A stretch of DNA of 64,000 nucleotides. Origin: a bacterium HR11 (GTDB lineage: Bacteria > Acidobacteriota > HRBIN11). Under the pieces are notes generated by a model, which saw nothing but the letters and a program-made list of their open reading frames with translations, did not search any database and was not told where the DNA came from. Below, piece by piece: positions 51,099-59,546 of the stretch; positions within the stretch are counted from its first letter, which is position 1, and every line of letters begins with the position of its first letter. The DNA is taken from NCBI GenBank assembly GCA_002898535.1, contig BEHN01000016.1, positions 1-64,000 of the forward strand, given 5' to 3'. A program made the position numbers and the translations under genes.

Positions 51099-51239
51099 AG
51101 AACACAAATACGGGACACAGGCTACAGGATGAAAATGCGGAATCAGGTCCAGGTTTATATCCAAGCCCCGCTCGCTCAAGCGGGGTCCCATTCCGACGTT
51201 GACGGGGTCCAGGAACGACCCCGGACTTCCAGACCATTC

Positions 51240-51300
51240 CTCATCGGCCGTTCGCCATTCGCTATTCGCCACTCGCCACTCGCCATTCGCCATTCGCCGG
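51240..51300 (+). repeat. ATTCGCC unit array
   Basis: Consecutive TTCGCCATTCGCTATTCGCC-type units (about eight) in the leader of the radical SAM gene. Units are seven or eight bases with single-base variation. Confidence 0.8.
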
Positions 51301-51344
51301 CTGAGGGAGACGACACCCCGTCCCTGTGTCCCAGGGAGGCGGAT

Positions 51345-52520
51345 ATGGAATCCATCGATGTCCGACAGGCTCGTATCGACCTCCATCAGCAGCCCTTCAT
51401 GGTCTTCTGGGAGGTCACCCGGGCCTGTGACCTCGTGTGTCGCCACTGCCGGGCCGAAGCCCAGCCCTGGCGGCATCCAGCAGAATTATCCCTCTCGGAA
51501 GCCCTTCGTGTCCTCGACGACTTCGCTCCTGCACGACCCCTCCTGGTCCTGACGGGGGGAGATTGCTTCAAACGGGCGGACCTGGAGGACATCGCCCGGG
51601 CGGCGGTGGAGCGACGCATCCCCGTCGCCATCTCCCCCTCCCCCACCCCGCTCGTGACCCGGGAACGCCTGGCCCGCCTCTACGAGATCGGCGTCCGGGC
51701 GGCCTCCCTGTCCCTCGACGGGGCGACTCCAGAGACCTTTGACGCCTTCCGGGGCGTCCCCGGGACCTTCGAGACGGCCCTCCGCATCTGGGCCTGGTTC
51801 CGGGAAATCGGCTACAAGGTCCAGATCAACACGACGGTGACCCGTTTCAACGTCCGGGAGCTTCCGGATATCGCCCGCATGGTCCTGGAACGGGGGGCCA
51901 TGACGTGGAGCGTTTTCTTTCTCGTCCGCACCGGCCGGGGCCGGGCCCTGCGGGACCTCCCGGCCCAGGCCTACGAAGACGTCATGCACTGGCTCTACGA
52001 CGTCGGTCACTGGATTTCGGCCAAGACGACCGAGGGCCACCACTTCAAGCGGGTCGTCCTCCAGCGGCGGGCCTGCGAGGTCGAGGGCCGGCCGTGGCGA
52101 AGCGTCCTCCCGGTCGGTCGGCTCTATGAGTACTTGGCCGAACGGTGGGCCGCCTTCCAGCCCGGCCCGCCCCGGGAGCGCATCCTGCGGCCCCCGATGC
52201 ACGTCAACTCGGGCAACGGCATCCTGTTCATCGACCACGTGGGCAATGTGTACCCCAGCGGGTTCCTGCCGATCCCCTGCGGCAACGTGCGGGTCACCCC
52301 GCCGATGACGATCTACCGGGAGCACCCCCTGTTTCGACGCCTGCGCCGGCCCGAGACCTGGCGGAGCCGATGCGGCCGCTGTGAGTTCCGCCACGTCTGC
52401 GGCGGCTCCCGGTCCCGGGCCTATGCCCTGCGGGGCTCGCCTTTTGCCGCCGACCCCCGGTGCATCTACCGACCCGGCCGACCGGCGGCGATGCGCGGGG
52501 ACGCGACGGGAATGCGGTGA
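51345..52520 (+). CDS. radical SAM/SPASM enzyme, NirJ/AhbD-like branch
   Basis: A 391-residue enzyme. The radical SAM cluster motif is CDLVCRHC near residue 27, within VFWEVTRACDLVCRHCRAEA, followed by the GGD-like LLVLTGGDCFKR. The C-terminal SPASM-type region has CGRCEFRHVCGG and a final cysteine in DPRCIYRP. The sequence outline matches the haem-d1/haem-b biosynthetic NirJ/AhbD group and the TIGR04053-like family. With a sigma-54 promoter in a nitrogen-respiration locus, a role in making a modified haem or peptide cofactor is plausible. No nirS is seen. The last dozen residues run into repeat-like sequence. Confidence 0.85.
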   Translation: MESIDVRQARIDLHQQPFMVFWEVTRACDLVCRHCRAEAQPWRHPAELSLSEALRVLDDFAPARPLLVLTGGDCFKRADLEDIARAAVERRIPVAISPSPTPLVTRERLARLYEIGVRAASLSLDGATPETFDAFRGVPGTFETALRIWAWFREIGYKVQINTTVTRFNVRELPDIARMVLERGAMTWSVFFLVRTGRGRALRDLPAQAYEDVMHWLYDVGHWISAKTTEGHHFKRVVLQRRACEVEGRPWRSVLPVGRLYEYLAERWAAFQPGPPRERILRPPMHVNSGNGILFIDHVGNVYPSGFLPIPCGNVRVTPPMTIYREHPLFRRLRRPETWRSRCGRCEFRHVCGGSRSRAYALRGSPFAADPRCIYRPGRPAAMRGDATGMR

Positions 52521-52680
52521 TACGATGGGGATGCGATGGGGGGGTCCGTAGAGATGCGGTAGGAATGTGAGTTGGAAGCCGAGACCCGTTCCCAGCGGTG
52601 GGAATTTGCCTCGTCACCACCTATTCCTATCGCATCCCCACGTATCACTACGCATCTCTATCGCATCTCTTCTCTATGGT
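52521..52680. repeat. hairpin-type array of GATGCGAT units
   Basis: Left arm 52518-52567 (GATACGATGGGGATGCGATG-type units) faces right arm 52619-52676 (CCTATCGCATCCCCACGTATC-type units), so the transcript could fold. The remaining gap to 52989 shows AT-richer unique sequence, with no gene that I can support. Confidence 0.7.
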
Positions 52681-52989
52681 GCTCTCCGCATTTCCACGGT
52701 ATTTCTATCCGCCCCACAGCCCGCCGAATTGCAATCTCCCGGCCAACCCGGTAGAATATCAACCTATCCGGAAAGCAAGAAGGGGTTCCGCTTAACAATT
52801 TCATCAAGTTGGGGCTACGATAGAATAGACATGATCTGCCGGCGTCTGCGGCTCCGAGGACGCCAAGGGTCTTAGACCAGCGGGAGGTATGCTATGGGGA
52901 GGCGCTACAGGGGCCCGAGGGTCCCCGGGACGTGACCTCTCTGTCTCCTCTATCCACCCCCCTAAAAACCCTCGTCGCGGAGGTACACC

Positions 52990-53526
52990 ATGCCGCCCAT
53001 CACTATCGTCTTCTTCCTGACCGGCTTGGCGGTGTGGGCCATCGGGTTGTACTTCGTCGGGGCTGGCGCCCAGCCCCGGGAGGGCGGCCCGAACCCCCTC
53101 GTCAGCGTCGGCTGGCTCAGCTTGATCGCGGGGCTGTCGGACTTCGGCCAGGCCTTTTACATCATGGCCGCCCGGCCGGAGCCCTTGGGAGCGGACGGGA
53201 GCGTGCTCATCAGCGGCTTGATCATCTTCTACGCCACCTTCTTCACCCTACTCGGGATCACGGCGATTAAGGGCCTGGACCTGCGGGTCATCGGGAACGT
53301 CGCCATTCCGGTCGCGATCGTCCCGCTTTTCTACTGGAACGTATTCGCCGGTGGCTGGATGTTCCGGTCGATCCTCATCGTGTGGTTGATCGCCTTCCTG
53401 GCCGTCTGGGCGACGACCTACGGTCGATTCAGCGCCAAGCTTTTAGGCTGGATCCTCCTGTTTACCGCCGTCTACACCTTCTGGGTCCCCGGTATCCTCC
53501 TGGCTTTAGGCCGCTCCATCCCGTAA
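52990..53526 (+). CDS. AmiS/UreI-like small membrane channel
   Basis: A 178-residue protein with six hydrophobic helices: ITIVFFLTGLAVWAIGLYFVG, VSVGWLSLIAGLSDFGQAFYI, VLISGLIIFYATFFTLLGITA, NVAIPVAIVPLFYWNVFAGG, SILIVWLIAFLAVWATTYG and LLGWILLFTAVYTFWVPGILL. Length and six-helix spacing fit the AmiS/UreI family of urea and short-amide channels, and the alternating small-residue helices agree; motif support is modest. No urease or amidase gene is nearby. TCGCGGAGG precedes the ATG. Monocistronic, convergent with the mxa-like operon. Confidence 0.6.
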   Translation: MPPITIVFFLTGLAVWAIGLYFVGAGAQPREGGPNPLVSVGWLSLIAGLSDFGQAFYIMAARPEPLGADGSVLISGLIIFYATFFTLLGITAIKGLDLRVIGNVAIPVAIVPLFYWNVFAGGWMFRSILIVWLIAFLAVWATTYGRFSAKLLGWILLFTAVYTFWVPGILLALGRSIP

Positions 53527-53560
53527 CGAAACTCTAAAGGTCTTCCATCCCCATCTCACC

Positions 53561-53586
53561 GGAGGGCGGGGGTCGCCTCGCCCTCC
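53561..53586. terminator. hairpin between convergent units
   Basis: GGAGGGCG pairs with CGCCCTCC around a ten-base loop, between the channel gene and the mxa-like operon end. There is no T-tract. Confidence 0.4.
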
Positions 53587-53661
53587 CCACAGGCCGAAAG
53601 CCTGCATTCCGGCAGACGAGGACACCTGCGATCCTCCCACAAGTCAGGGGCCTGCACGCCT

Positions 53662-54531
53662 TTATCTGCCTATCGGCCCAAGACGGTAGTTCGTCCCGAG
53701 GTCGGCCAGAAACAAGCCCAGGGCGATGAGAGCGAAGACCCATCCCGTCCGCCGACGGACGGGGGCGGGCTCGCCGACCCGAAGTCCCTCACGAAAACAC
53801 CTCTGTAGGGTCGGCCCATCAGGTCGGGGCACATAGCGGCCTTCCAGGGCTCGGGCCCACGCCTGAAGGCTTTCTTCATTCAAGCGGGACGTAAAGCACC
53901 GGCCGCCGGGGTCTTGCAGACAGCGGCCCGGCTGGTCTGGGTCTGGAACCGGCGAGTCCCAGGGTCGACCGACGCCGATGAACGTCCAGCGGGTCGACCG
54001 ACGGAGCCAGGCCTGCACGTCTTCCGGCGACTCCGTCCGCACGTCCAAGCCGCCCCCATCCGTAAAGAAGAAGACGTTCAGCGGCGTCGGCAGGACCCGC
54101 ACGTAACCTCCCAGCCGGGGTCCGCTCAGGAGACGGAGGGGGCTTCCGACCATCTGGTGGGCAACGTCCTCGATGGCTTGGTCAACTCGACTGCCGACGT
54201 CCCAGGCATTCCGCCAGTCCATCAGGTCGAGGGCCGCCTCGATGCGGGCCGGGTCGTCCGTCGGGGCCTCCAGGAGAAAAATCTGGACGGTCTTGCCGAC
54301 AAAGCCGCCCAAGCTCAGGCGGGCCGACGGCGGGAGCGTCGGGAGGACCCGCCGGAAGTACGCCCGGGCGACCTCCAGGCGGCTTCGGCCATCCATATCC
54401 CGGACGGTCATGCTCAGACTGAGGTCGAAGACGACCAGATAATGTACGACCGGTGTAGACTGCTGGATGCCGGGGTCGAGCCAGGCCAGGCCCAGGGCGG
54501 CCAGGATCGCTCCGTAGAGGCTCCATCGCAT
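53662..54531 (-). CDS. MxaL-like von Willebrand factor A membrane protein
   Basis: A 289-residue protein with an N-terminal helix (GAILAALGLAWLDPG), a vWA domain starting VVHYLVVFDLSLSM (MIDAS D-x-S-x-S), further metal-site residues near VGSRVDQAIEDVA and NVFFFTDGGG, and a C-terminal helix (GWVFALIALGLFLADLG). It is last in a six-gene order matching mxaR-S-A-C-K-L. In methylotrophs these proteins help insert calcium into methanol dehydrogenase. No methanol dehydrogenase is seen here, so the client differs or lies outside the window. Confidence 0.75.
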   Translation of the reverse strand: MRWSLYGAILAALGLAWLDPGIQQSTPVVHYLVVFDLSLSMTVRDMDGRSRLEVARAYFRRVLPTLPPSARLSLGGFVGKTVQIFLLEAPTDDPARIEAALDLMDWRNAWDVGSRVDQAIEDVAHQMVGSPLRLLSGPRLGGYVRVLPTPLNVFFFTDGGGLDVRTESPEDVQAWLRRSTRWTFIGVGRPWDSPVPDPDQPGRCLQDPGGRCFTSRLNEESLQAWARALEGRYVPRPDGPTLQRCFREGLRVGEPAPVRRRTGWVFALIALGLFLADLGTNYRLGPIGR

Positions 54532-54543
54532 GACCCGGCCCCC

Positions 54544-54981
54544 TCAGATATCGGTCGGCCGTAAGGGTCGCGAAGACGGGAGGACCCGCCAGAATTCCAC
54601 GGTCGGCCCGCCTCGTTCCCGACTCCGAAGGGGCGGGCGCAGACGGCGGGCGACGATCTCATAGTTCCTCTTTGCAGGCCACAAGGAGGGATCCACCCGT
54701 AGGGCCGACCGATAGTAGAGCAGAGCCTCCTGGAGCAGGGCCGGGTCCCCCCGCCGTTCGGCTTCCCGGAGGGCCCGGTTCCCCAGGGCCAGGAAGGCCC
54801 AGGCCCGATAGCGGGGAGCGCGGGCGATGACGCCGTCGAGGGCTTCCGGCGTTCCCTGCTGGAGGGTCCGATAGGCCGCCTGGGTCCGTCCATACTGCCA
54901 GAGCGACCATCCGAAGGCGACGCCCTCAAGGAGGATCGCCGTCAGGACGACTCGTCGGAATCCGACCCACGGGAATCCCAT
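54544..54981 (-). CDS. MxaK-like TPR-type small membrane protein
   Basis: A 145-residue protein with an N-terminal helix (GFRRVVLTAILLEGVAFGWSLW), then helical repeat sequence of TPR character (AWAFLALGNRALREAERRGDPALLQEALLYYRSAL condensed into two helix pairs), ending in a basic tail. Size, topology and position between the MxaC-like and MxaL-like genes match MxaK. It overlaps the end of the upstream gene by about 40 bases. The start at 54981 is preferred; the much longer frame is antisense-like overlap with its neighbour. Confidence 0.65.
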   Translation of the reverse strand: MGFPWVGFRRVVLTAILLEGVAFGWSLWQYGRTQAAYRTLQQGTPEALDGVIARAPRYRAWAFLALGNRALREAERRGDPALLQEALLYYRSALRVDPSLWPAKRNYEIVARRLRPPLRSRERGGPTVEFWRVLPSSRPLRPTDI

Positions 54982-55868
54982 AGGGACCTCCGGGAGAATC
55001 CCAGTCCGCCTAAGCCCAGGAGGGCGACCCCCGCCAGAGTCCAGCCCAACCGTCGTCCGTCCAGGGACTGGGAGGGGGCGAGCGCCATGAGACGGCGCTC
55101 CCGTAGTCCGACGGACCGGAGGGCCGACCCCAAAGCCCCGCCGGTCGACACCCGGACCGTCGTCCCCCAAGGCCCTAACTCGGTCATCAGGCGGAACATC
55201 TCGGGAACGGGTTCCTCCGGCCCCTGGACGGTGATCCAGTACAAGCGCCGGTGGGCTTCCTGAAAGGCCCGGGCCAGGGCGTCCGGGGCCTGAACCCGCC
55301 CGGCTCCGTCGGACAGGAGCACCACAGCCGAGAAGTCGCCCGCCACGGCCAATGCCAGGGCCCGTTGAAGGGCCGTATCGATGACGGTGTCCCCGAAGTC
55401 GGCCCGCTGGAATCGCAAGACCTGTCGGAAATGATGGGGGTCGGACGTCCCCGCCGTGTACACGACGGGCGCCCGGCCGAACCCGACCAAGGCCCATCGG
55501 CCCGTCGGGAATGCGTCGAGGAACGCCCCCAGGGCCCGGTGAGCGACGTCGATTTTTGGTGGATTTGTCCACCGGCCCTGCCAGGGTGCAAACATGCTGG
55601 CGCTCTGGTCGACGACGAAGACGACTTGCACGCCGTGGACCCACCGAAGACGGGGCCGGAAGACCAACCGGGGCTCGCTCAAGCCGAGGACGATACCGAC
55701 GATAAAGACCGCGCCCAGCCCGCGCTCGACCCATTCCAAGACCCGGGACGCCGGGTCCCCCGGCACGACCCGCAGGGTCGGAAACCGGAAGGCCGCCCGC
55801 CGGGGGAGTGCCAGGGGGACCAAGACGAGGGGGAGCAGGCCTAACCAGTACGGTCGTGCGAATTCCAT
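54942..55868 (-). CDS. MxaC-like von Willebrand factor A membrane protein
   Basis: A 308-residue protein with two N-terminal helices (YWLGLLPLVLVPLAL, GLGAVFIVGIVLGLSEPRL), a vWA domain with complete MIDAS start VVFVVDQSASMFA, and SAVVLLSDGAG as the later strand. A C-terminal helix (LGWTLAGVALLGLGGLGF) follows. Architecture is BatA/MxaC-like. It overlaps the MxaA-like gene by 28 bases and the MxaK-like gene by 40, so the operon is tightly coupled. Confidence 0.8.
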   Translation of the reverse strand: MEFARPYWLGLLPLVLVPLALPRRAAFRFPTLRVVPGDPASRVLEWVERGLGAVFIVGIVLGLSEPRLVFRPRLRWVHGVQVVFVVDQSASMFAPWQGRWTNPPKIDVAHRALGAFLDAFPTGRWALVGFGRAPVVYTAGTSDPHHFRQVLRFQRADFGDTVIDTALQRALALAVAGDFSAVVLLSDGAGRVQAPDALARAFQEAHRRLYWITVQGPEEPVPEMFRLMTELGPWGTTVRVSTGGALGSALRSVGLRERRLMALAPSQSLDGRRLGWTLAGVALLGLGGLGFSRRSLWDSRGSDSDESS

Positions 55869-56668
55869 GACCGACGCTCCAGCCGGTCCAGGTCGTGGGC
55901 CAAGCGTCGAATGCGCTCCAGGACTCCGGACTCGTCTTCGGGGTCGGGGTCAGGCCGGTAGAGAGTCGCCTCCCGAAGCTCGAAAAGCCAGGCCAGGTCG
56001 GCTCGAAGACGAACCGCCGGGGGCCAGCGTTGCAGGAGTCGGTCCAGGTCGTGGGGAAACAGGGCCGCTCCGGCCTTTGCCTCCAGGGCCTCCCAAAGTC
56101 GGGCCAGGGCTTCGGTCGGGGCCTGGGCCTCTTGAATCCGTCGGACGACGGCTCGGAACAAGCAGGGCCGTCGCCAACGTCGCCAGGCCCATAGAGCGGT
56201 CCACCCGCCGATGAGTCCGGCCAAGAGACTGCCGTGGCCGTAAACGGCGCGCCGGGAAGGTCGGGGCGGGGTGAAGTCCCACGTCGGTTCAGCCGCCGGA
56301 CCGGCGAGCGGGGAGAAGTAGACCGTCACAGGCGGGACCCCGACCTCGTAAGCCCCCGCGGGTCCTTGCAAGCGCAGAGCCCGACCCGGAATCTGCACCG
56401 GCATGACGTCCGGGGGCGACAGAAAGACCTGATAGGTCCAGCGAATTCGGTAGACACCCCCTCGATACGCTTGGCGGACGGACCGAAGCTCCAGCCACTC
56501 CGGGAGGGTCCCCTCATGAAGGCTCGACGGGTCGAGTCGATGGCCTCGGGGGACCCGCACGTGAGCCTCGACGACGACCCGGTCGCCCACCCAGTAGCCG
56601 AAGGCCCGCTCCGGGTGGACCTCGACGGCCACCGGGAGTCCCAGCATCAAGACGGCGATGCTCCACAT
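55841..56668 (-). CDS. MxaA-like periplasmic/membrane protein
   Basis: A 275-residue protein with a signal sequence (MWSIAVLMLGLPVAVEV), a beta-rich extracytoplasmic part (RAFGYWVGDRVVVEAHVRVP, YRIRWTYQVFLSP), and one helix near residue 170 (GSLLAGLIGGWTALWAWRRW). A cytoplasmic helical tail follows with ALARLWEALEAKAGAALF. This layout and its place after the DUF58 gene match MxaA (BatD-like). It starts 22 bases inside the end of the DUF58 gene. Confidence 0.68.
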   Translation of the reverse strand: MWSIAVLMLGLPVAVEVHPERAFGYWVGDRVVVEAHVRVPRGHRLDPSSLHEGTLPEWLELRSVRQAYRGGVYRIRWTYQVFLSPPDVMPVQIPGRALRLQGPAGAYEVGVPPVTVYFSPLAGPAAEPTWDFTPPRPSRRAVYGHGSLLAGLIGGWTALWAWRRWRRPCLFRAVVRRIQEAQAPTEALARLWEALEAKAGAALFPHDLDRLLQRWPPAVRLRADLAWLFELREATLYRPDPDPEDESGVLERIRRLAHDLDRLERRSWNSHDRTG

Positions 56669-57543
56669 CGGCGATCCAGGAAAAAGGCGATGAAGGCCCC
56701 GACCCGAAAGGGACCCATGACGGGATAGAGGTCCACGCCAAACTGACGGCACGCCTCTCCCAGCCAGGCGTCCCACTGCCGGACCCGCCGGGCGATTTCG
56801 GCCCGAAGCCGCGGCCGGACCCAAAGACTCCGCCGCTCCCCCGTCTCGGCGTCCATGAGTCGAGCCCAGCCGTCCCGTAACTGGCCCTGGGTCTCTACGG
56901 GGTCCCGCAGGACGACCGCCACGGCGTCATGGCGACAGACGTGCGCCAGGCCCCATCGGACGGCCTCTTCCGACAAGTAGAAGTCCGATATCCAGAACAC
57001 TAAGGCCGTCGAGGTCGGCAGGAGGGCCAGGGCTTGATAGAAGCCCGCCAGCGAACCCCGAGGGGCCCCCGCCGGACGCTCGGGGGGCCTGTAATCCCAA
57101 AGGCCCGCACCGACCTCCCAGGCCTGCCGAGGGGACCGACTGGGCGGCACATACCAGACCCCGTCTTCCCGGTATCCGATCAGGGCAAAGCGGTCCCCCA
57201 ACCGGTACGCTGAGTAGGCCAGGCACACGCAGAGCTTCGCCACCTCCCGAAGCCGGTCGTAACGGCCCGTCCAGGCCATCGAGGCCGTAAGGTCGACCAG
57301 CGCCACGACGGGCACGGCGACCGTCGAACGGTACCGTCGAACCAAGGGGACGAGCGACCGGGCCCGCTGGGTCGCGACGGGGTCGACACGCCGGAGGTCC
57401 GGTCGATGGGTCAGACTGGTATAGCCAGCAAAGCGACCGGTACTCCCCGGCAGGATCCCCCGGTGGACCCCGGTGACGGAAGCCCCGACGGACGTCCGAA
57501 GCGTATACTCGACGACCTCCAGGAAGGCCGTAAGCTCCTCCAC
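56647..57543 (-). CDS. DUF58 protein, MxaS-like
   Basis: A 298-residue DUF58-family protein: SVTGVHRGILPGSTGRFAG near the N-terminus, then a vWA-like core VAVPVVALVDLTASMAWTG and STALVFWISDFYLSEEAV. DUF58 proteins accompany MoxR ATPases in many operons; here the order (MoxR, DUF58, MxaA, MxaC, MxaK, MxaL) is that of mxaRSACKL. It starts two bases after the MoxR stop. Confidence 0.82.
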   Translation of the reverse strand: MEELTAFLEVVEYTLRTSVGASVTGVHRGILPGSTGRFAGYTSLTHRPDLRRVDPVATQRARSLVPLVRRYRSTVAVPVVALVDLTASMAWTGRYDRLREVAKLCVCLAYSAYRLGDRFALIGYREDGVWYVPPSRSPRQAWEVGAGLWDYRPPERPAGAPRGSLAGFYQALALLPTSTALVFWISDFYLSEEAVRWGLAHVCRHDAVAVVLRDPVETQGQLRDGWARLMDAETGERRSLWVRPRLRAEIARRVRQWDAWLGEACRQFGVDLYPVMGPFRVGAFIAFFLDRRCGASPS

Positions 57544-57544
57544 C

Positions 57545-58558
57545 TTACCCCCTCACGCACTCGATGACCCGTCCGAGGAGCCGGTCGACCAGGTCCGGAT
57601 ACCGGACCAGGGCGGCCGGCCGCACAAAGATGCGATGCCGCCAGACCTCCCGGAGGACCTCATGGATGTCCTTCGGCGTCACGTAGTCCCGGCCGTCGTA
57701 CACGGCCGCCGCCTGCGCCGCCATGACCAGGTGGATCATCCCCCGGGTCGAGACTCCAGCTAAGATCTGTGCATCCAGGTCGGGTACGTCCTCTAAGACG
57801 ACCCCGAAGTCGGCCGGCCGGCGGGTCGCCTGCCCGAGACGATGAATATACCGAAAGGCCTCTGGACTGACGTAGACTTCCGTCCGAATGGCCCGAGCTA
57901 AGGCCTCTAACTCCTCCAACGCCACGACCGGCTCGACCCGGCCGATGACTTCCCCCAGGTCCCCATAATAAGCCGAGTCGGCCAAGACCCGCGCCTCGGC
58001 CTCAGGCTCGGGATAGGGCACCTCGATGGCCATCAGGAAGCGGTCCAGCAAGGCTTCCGGAATCGGATACGTCTCGGCAACCTCCAAGGGGTTCCGGGTC
58101 GCAATGGCCATCATGTGAGGGAGGTGGAACGTACGAGCCGGCGTCGTCACCTGCCGTTCCTGCATGACCTCCAGAAACCCCGCCTGCGTGCTGGGCAGGA
58201 ACCGATTCAGCTCGTCCAACAGCACGATGCCCAACCGCGTCCCATGCCGTAAGAGACGGCCCGGATAAAACCGTAATTGGCCCCCCTCGTCGGGGAAGGC
58301 CGTCATCAAGGCCTCGGAAAAGAGAAAGTCGGGCGAGCCCTGAAAGCGTTCGCTGACGCCCCCGACGGCCCGGGCCAGACAGTGGGCCAGAAGGGTCTTG
58401 CCCTGCCCCGGCGGGCCGTAGTAAATCACGTGACCCCGCACGAAGAGAGCGTAGGTCGTCAAGCGCACGACCCGGTCCAAACCCAGGACGACCCGACCGA
58501 CCGCCTCGGTCAGGCGCCTCATCGCTTCATGCGCCGCCTGCAACATGTGGACCCCCAT
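57545..58558 (-). CDS. MoxR-family AAA+ ATPase (MxaR-like)
   Basis: A 337-residue ATPase: Walker A GPPGQGKT near residue 52, Walker B IVLLDELNRF, sensor 1 MAIATRNPLEVAETYPIPEA, arginine-finger region LLDRFLM. It belongs to the MoxR group that, with vWA proteins, remodels or loads metal into client enzymes. First gene of the leftward six-gene operon; GAGGGA lies upstream of the ATG. The divergent region 58559-59542 to its right contains no intact gene. Confidence 0.9.
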   Translation of the reverse strand: MGVHMLQAAHEAMRRLTEAVGRVVLGLDRVVRLTTYALFVRGHVIYYGPPGQGKTLLAHCLARAVGGVSERFQGSPDFLFSEALMTAFPDEGGQLRFYPGRLLRHGTRLGIVLLDELNRFLPSTQAGFLEVMQERQVTTPARTFHLPHMMAIATRNPLEVAETYPIPEALLDRFLMAIEVPYPEPEAEARVLADSAYYGDLGEVIGRVEPVVALEELEALARAIRTEVYVSPEAFRYIHRLGQATRRPADFGVVLEDVPDLDAQILAGVSTRGMIHLVMAAQAAAVYDGRDYVTPKDIHEVLREVWRHRIFVRPAALVRYPDLVDRLLGRVIECVRG

Positions 58559-58745
58559 CGTCTTGTCCCTCAGACCGCTCCGGCCAGCGTCCGGCCCATT
58601 GGACCCTATTGTATCGAACCTACCCGACCGATGAGGAATCCCTATCCCCCCTCGCCGAACCGCGCCAGCGCCCCAACTTTAAGGCCGAGGAAACGGTCAA
58701 CCCCCCGTCTACCCCACGATCAGGTCTCAATATTTACAAGCGATT

Positions 58746-58833
58746 TCATAAATCCGACCATAGACCCCAGACCATAGACCGGCTTGGGCCCAGGGGGTCT
58801 ATGGTCCATGGTCCGTGGTCTGATATCGAGGGC
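58746..58833. repeat. palindromic repeat of GACCATA-type units, copy 2
   Basis: ATAAATCCGACCATAGACC, then ACCATAGACCGG, CTTGGGCCCAGGGGG and GGTCTATGGTCCATGGTC: nearly the same as 13849-13945 in the same orientation, 45 kb away. Confidence 0.85.
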
Positions 58834-58992
58834 CCGATCCCGGTCCCGCCGGATTGATGAGACTGGTTCCAGACAAATAATGCGACCGAATAGAATGGCC
58901 CTGCGTGGAGTGTCGAGATCCCAAGGATGAGATGAAAGGTCACGCCCCCAGCGCTATGACCTCACGCGTGCCTTACTGCCCGACCGACGAGG

Positions 58993-59226
58993 GAAGCCCC
59001 GACGCCCGTTACCTTAGACCATCGGCGGCTCCATCGTTGGCCCTGGACCCTCCCGTACAACGGAATCTCCTGCATGATCATCCAGCCGGTCGACGTCTTG
59101 GAAGACGGCCGTCAGGACATGTGCGACGGCTGTCCAGACGTGACAGACTGGAAGGGAAACCTCGTGCGGCCCTGCCGTGATCGGCCCGCTCGGACCGACC
59201 CACGGCCTGCCAGGCCGACACGATGA
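58993..59226 (+). pseudogene. orphan C-terminal fragment of a radical SAM-type protein
   Basis: In the frame from 58993 the sequence reads WPWTLPYNGISCMIIQPVDV, then EDGRQDMCDGCPDVT and DWKGNLVRPCRD before a stop. This is like the cysteine-bearing tail of a radical SAM enzyme family (C-x2-C-P-D, then C). Upstream the frame is closed by a stop, and there is no start or core domain, so it would be a decayed remnant. The identification is from memory of the motif and is tentative. Confidence 0.4.
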
Positions 59227-59356
59227 GGAGCGCCCCCCAAAGACGAGCAGGCCGACCCGAAAGGGTCGCGAGTGGCGAACGGCAAATGGCGGGCGGGGCA
59301 AACGAATTCGGCTCCCGCCACCCCCTCCAGCCGGTCTCGGTCCTCCACAAATCCCC

Positions 59357-59546
59357 TATCAGAGCCGTTCGGTTGGGAGAAATGCGGTTCCCACAACCTG
59401 CCGACCTGCCGACTGCCCACCTGCCCATCTGCCCATCTGCCTATCTGCCGACTGCCCATCTGCCCGAATGCTTGAAACATCGTGCTTTCGTGGAGGTGCC
59501 CTTTCCGCTCTCCATCTCACTTCTCACCGCCGAACCGCTCTGTTAA
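59357..59546 (-). mobile_element. MITE-like element, copy F
   Basis: Both ends are present: TTAACAGAGCGGTTCGG on the minus strand at 59546 and CAGAGCCGTTCGGTT at 59360-59374, imperfect inverted repeats. The 190-base interior shares GAGAAGTGAGATGGAGAG and the ACGATGTTTCAAGC stretch with copies A and D and has GGCAGATGG units. The terminal TTAA supplies the stop codon of the adjacent CsoR-like gene. Confidence 0.75.

Noticed and set aside
51240-51300. ATTCGCC array as a CRISPR
   Set aside because: Units are only 7-8 bases and contiguous with no spacers, and no cas genes are present.
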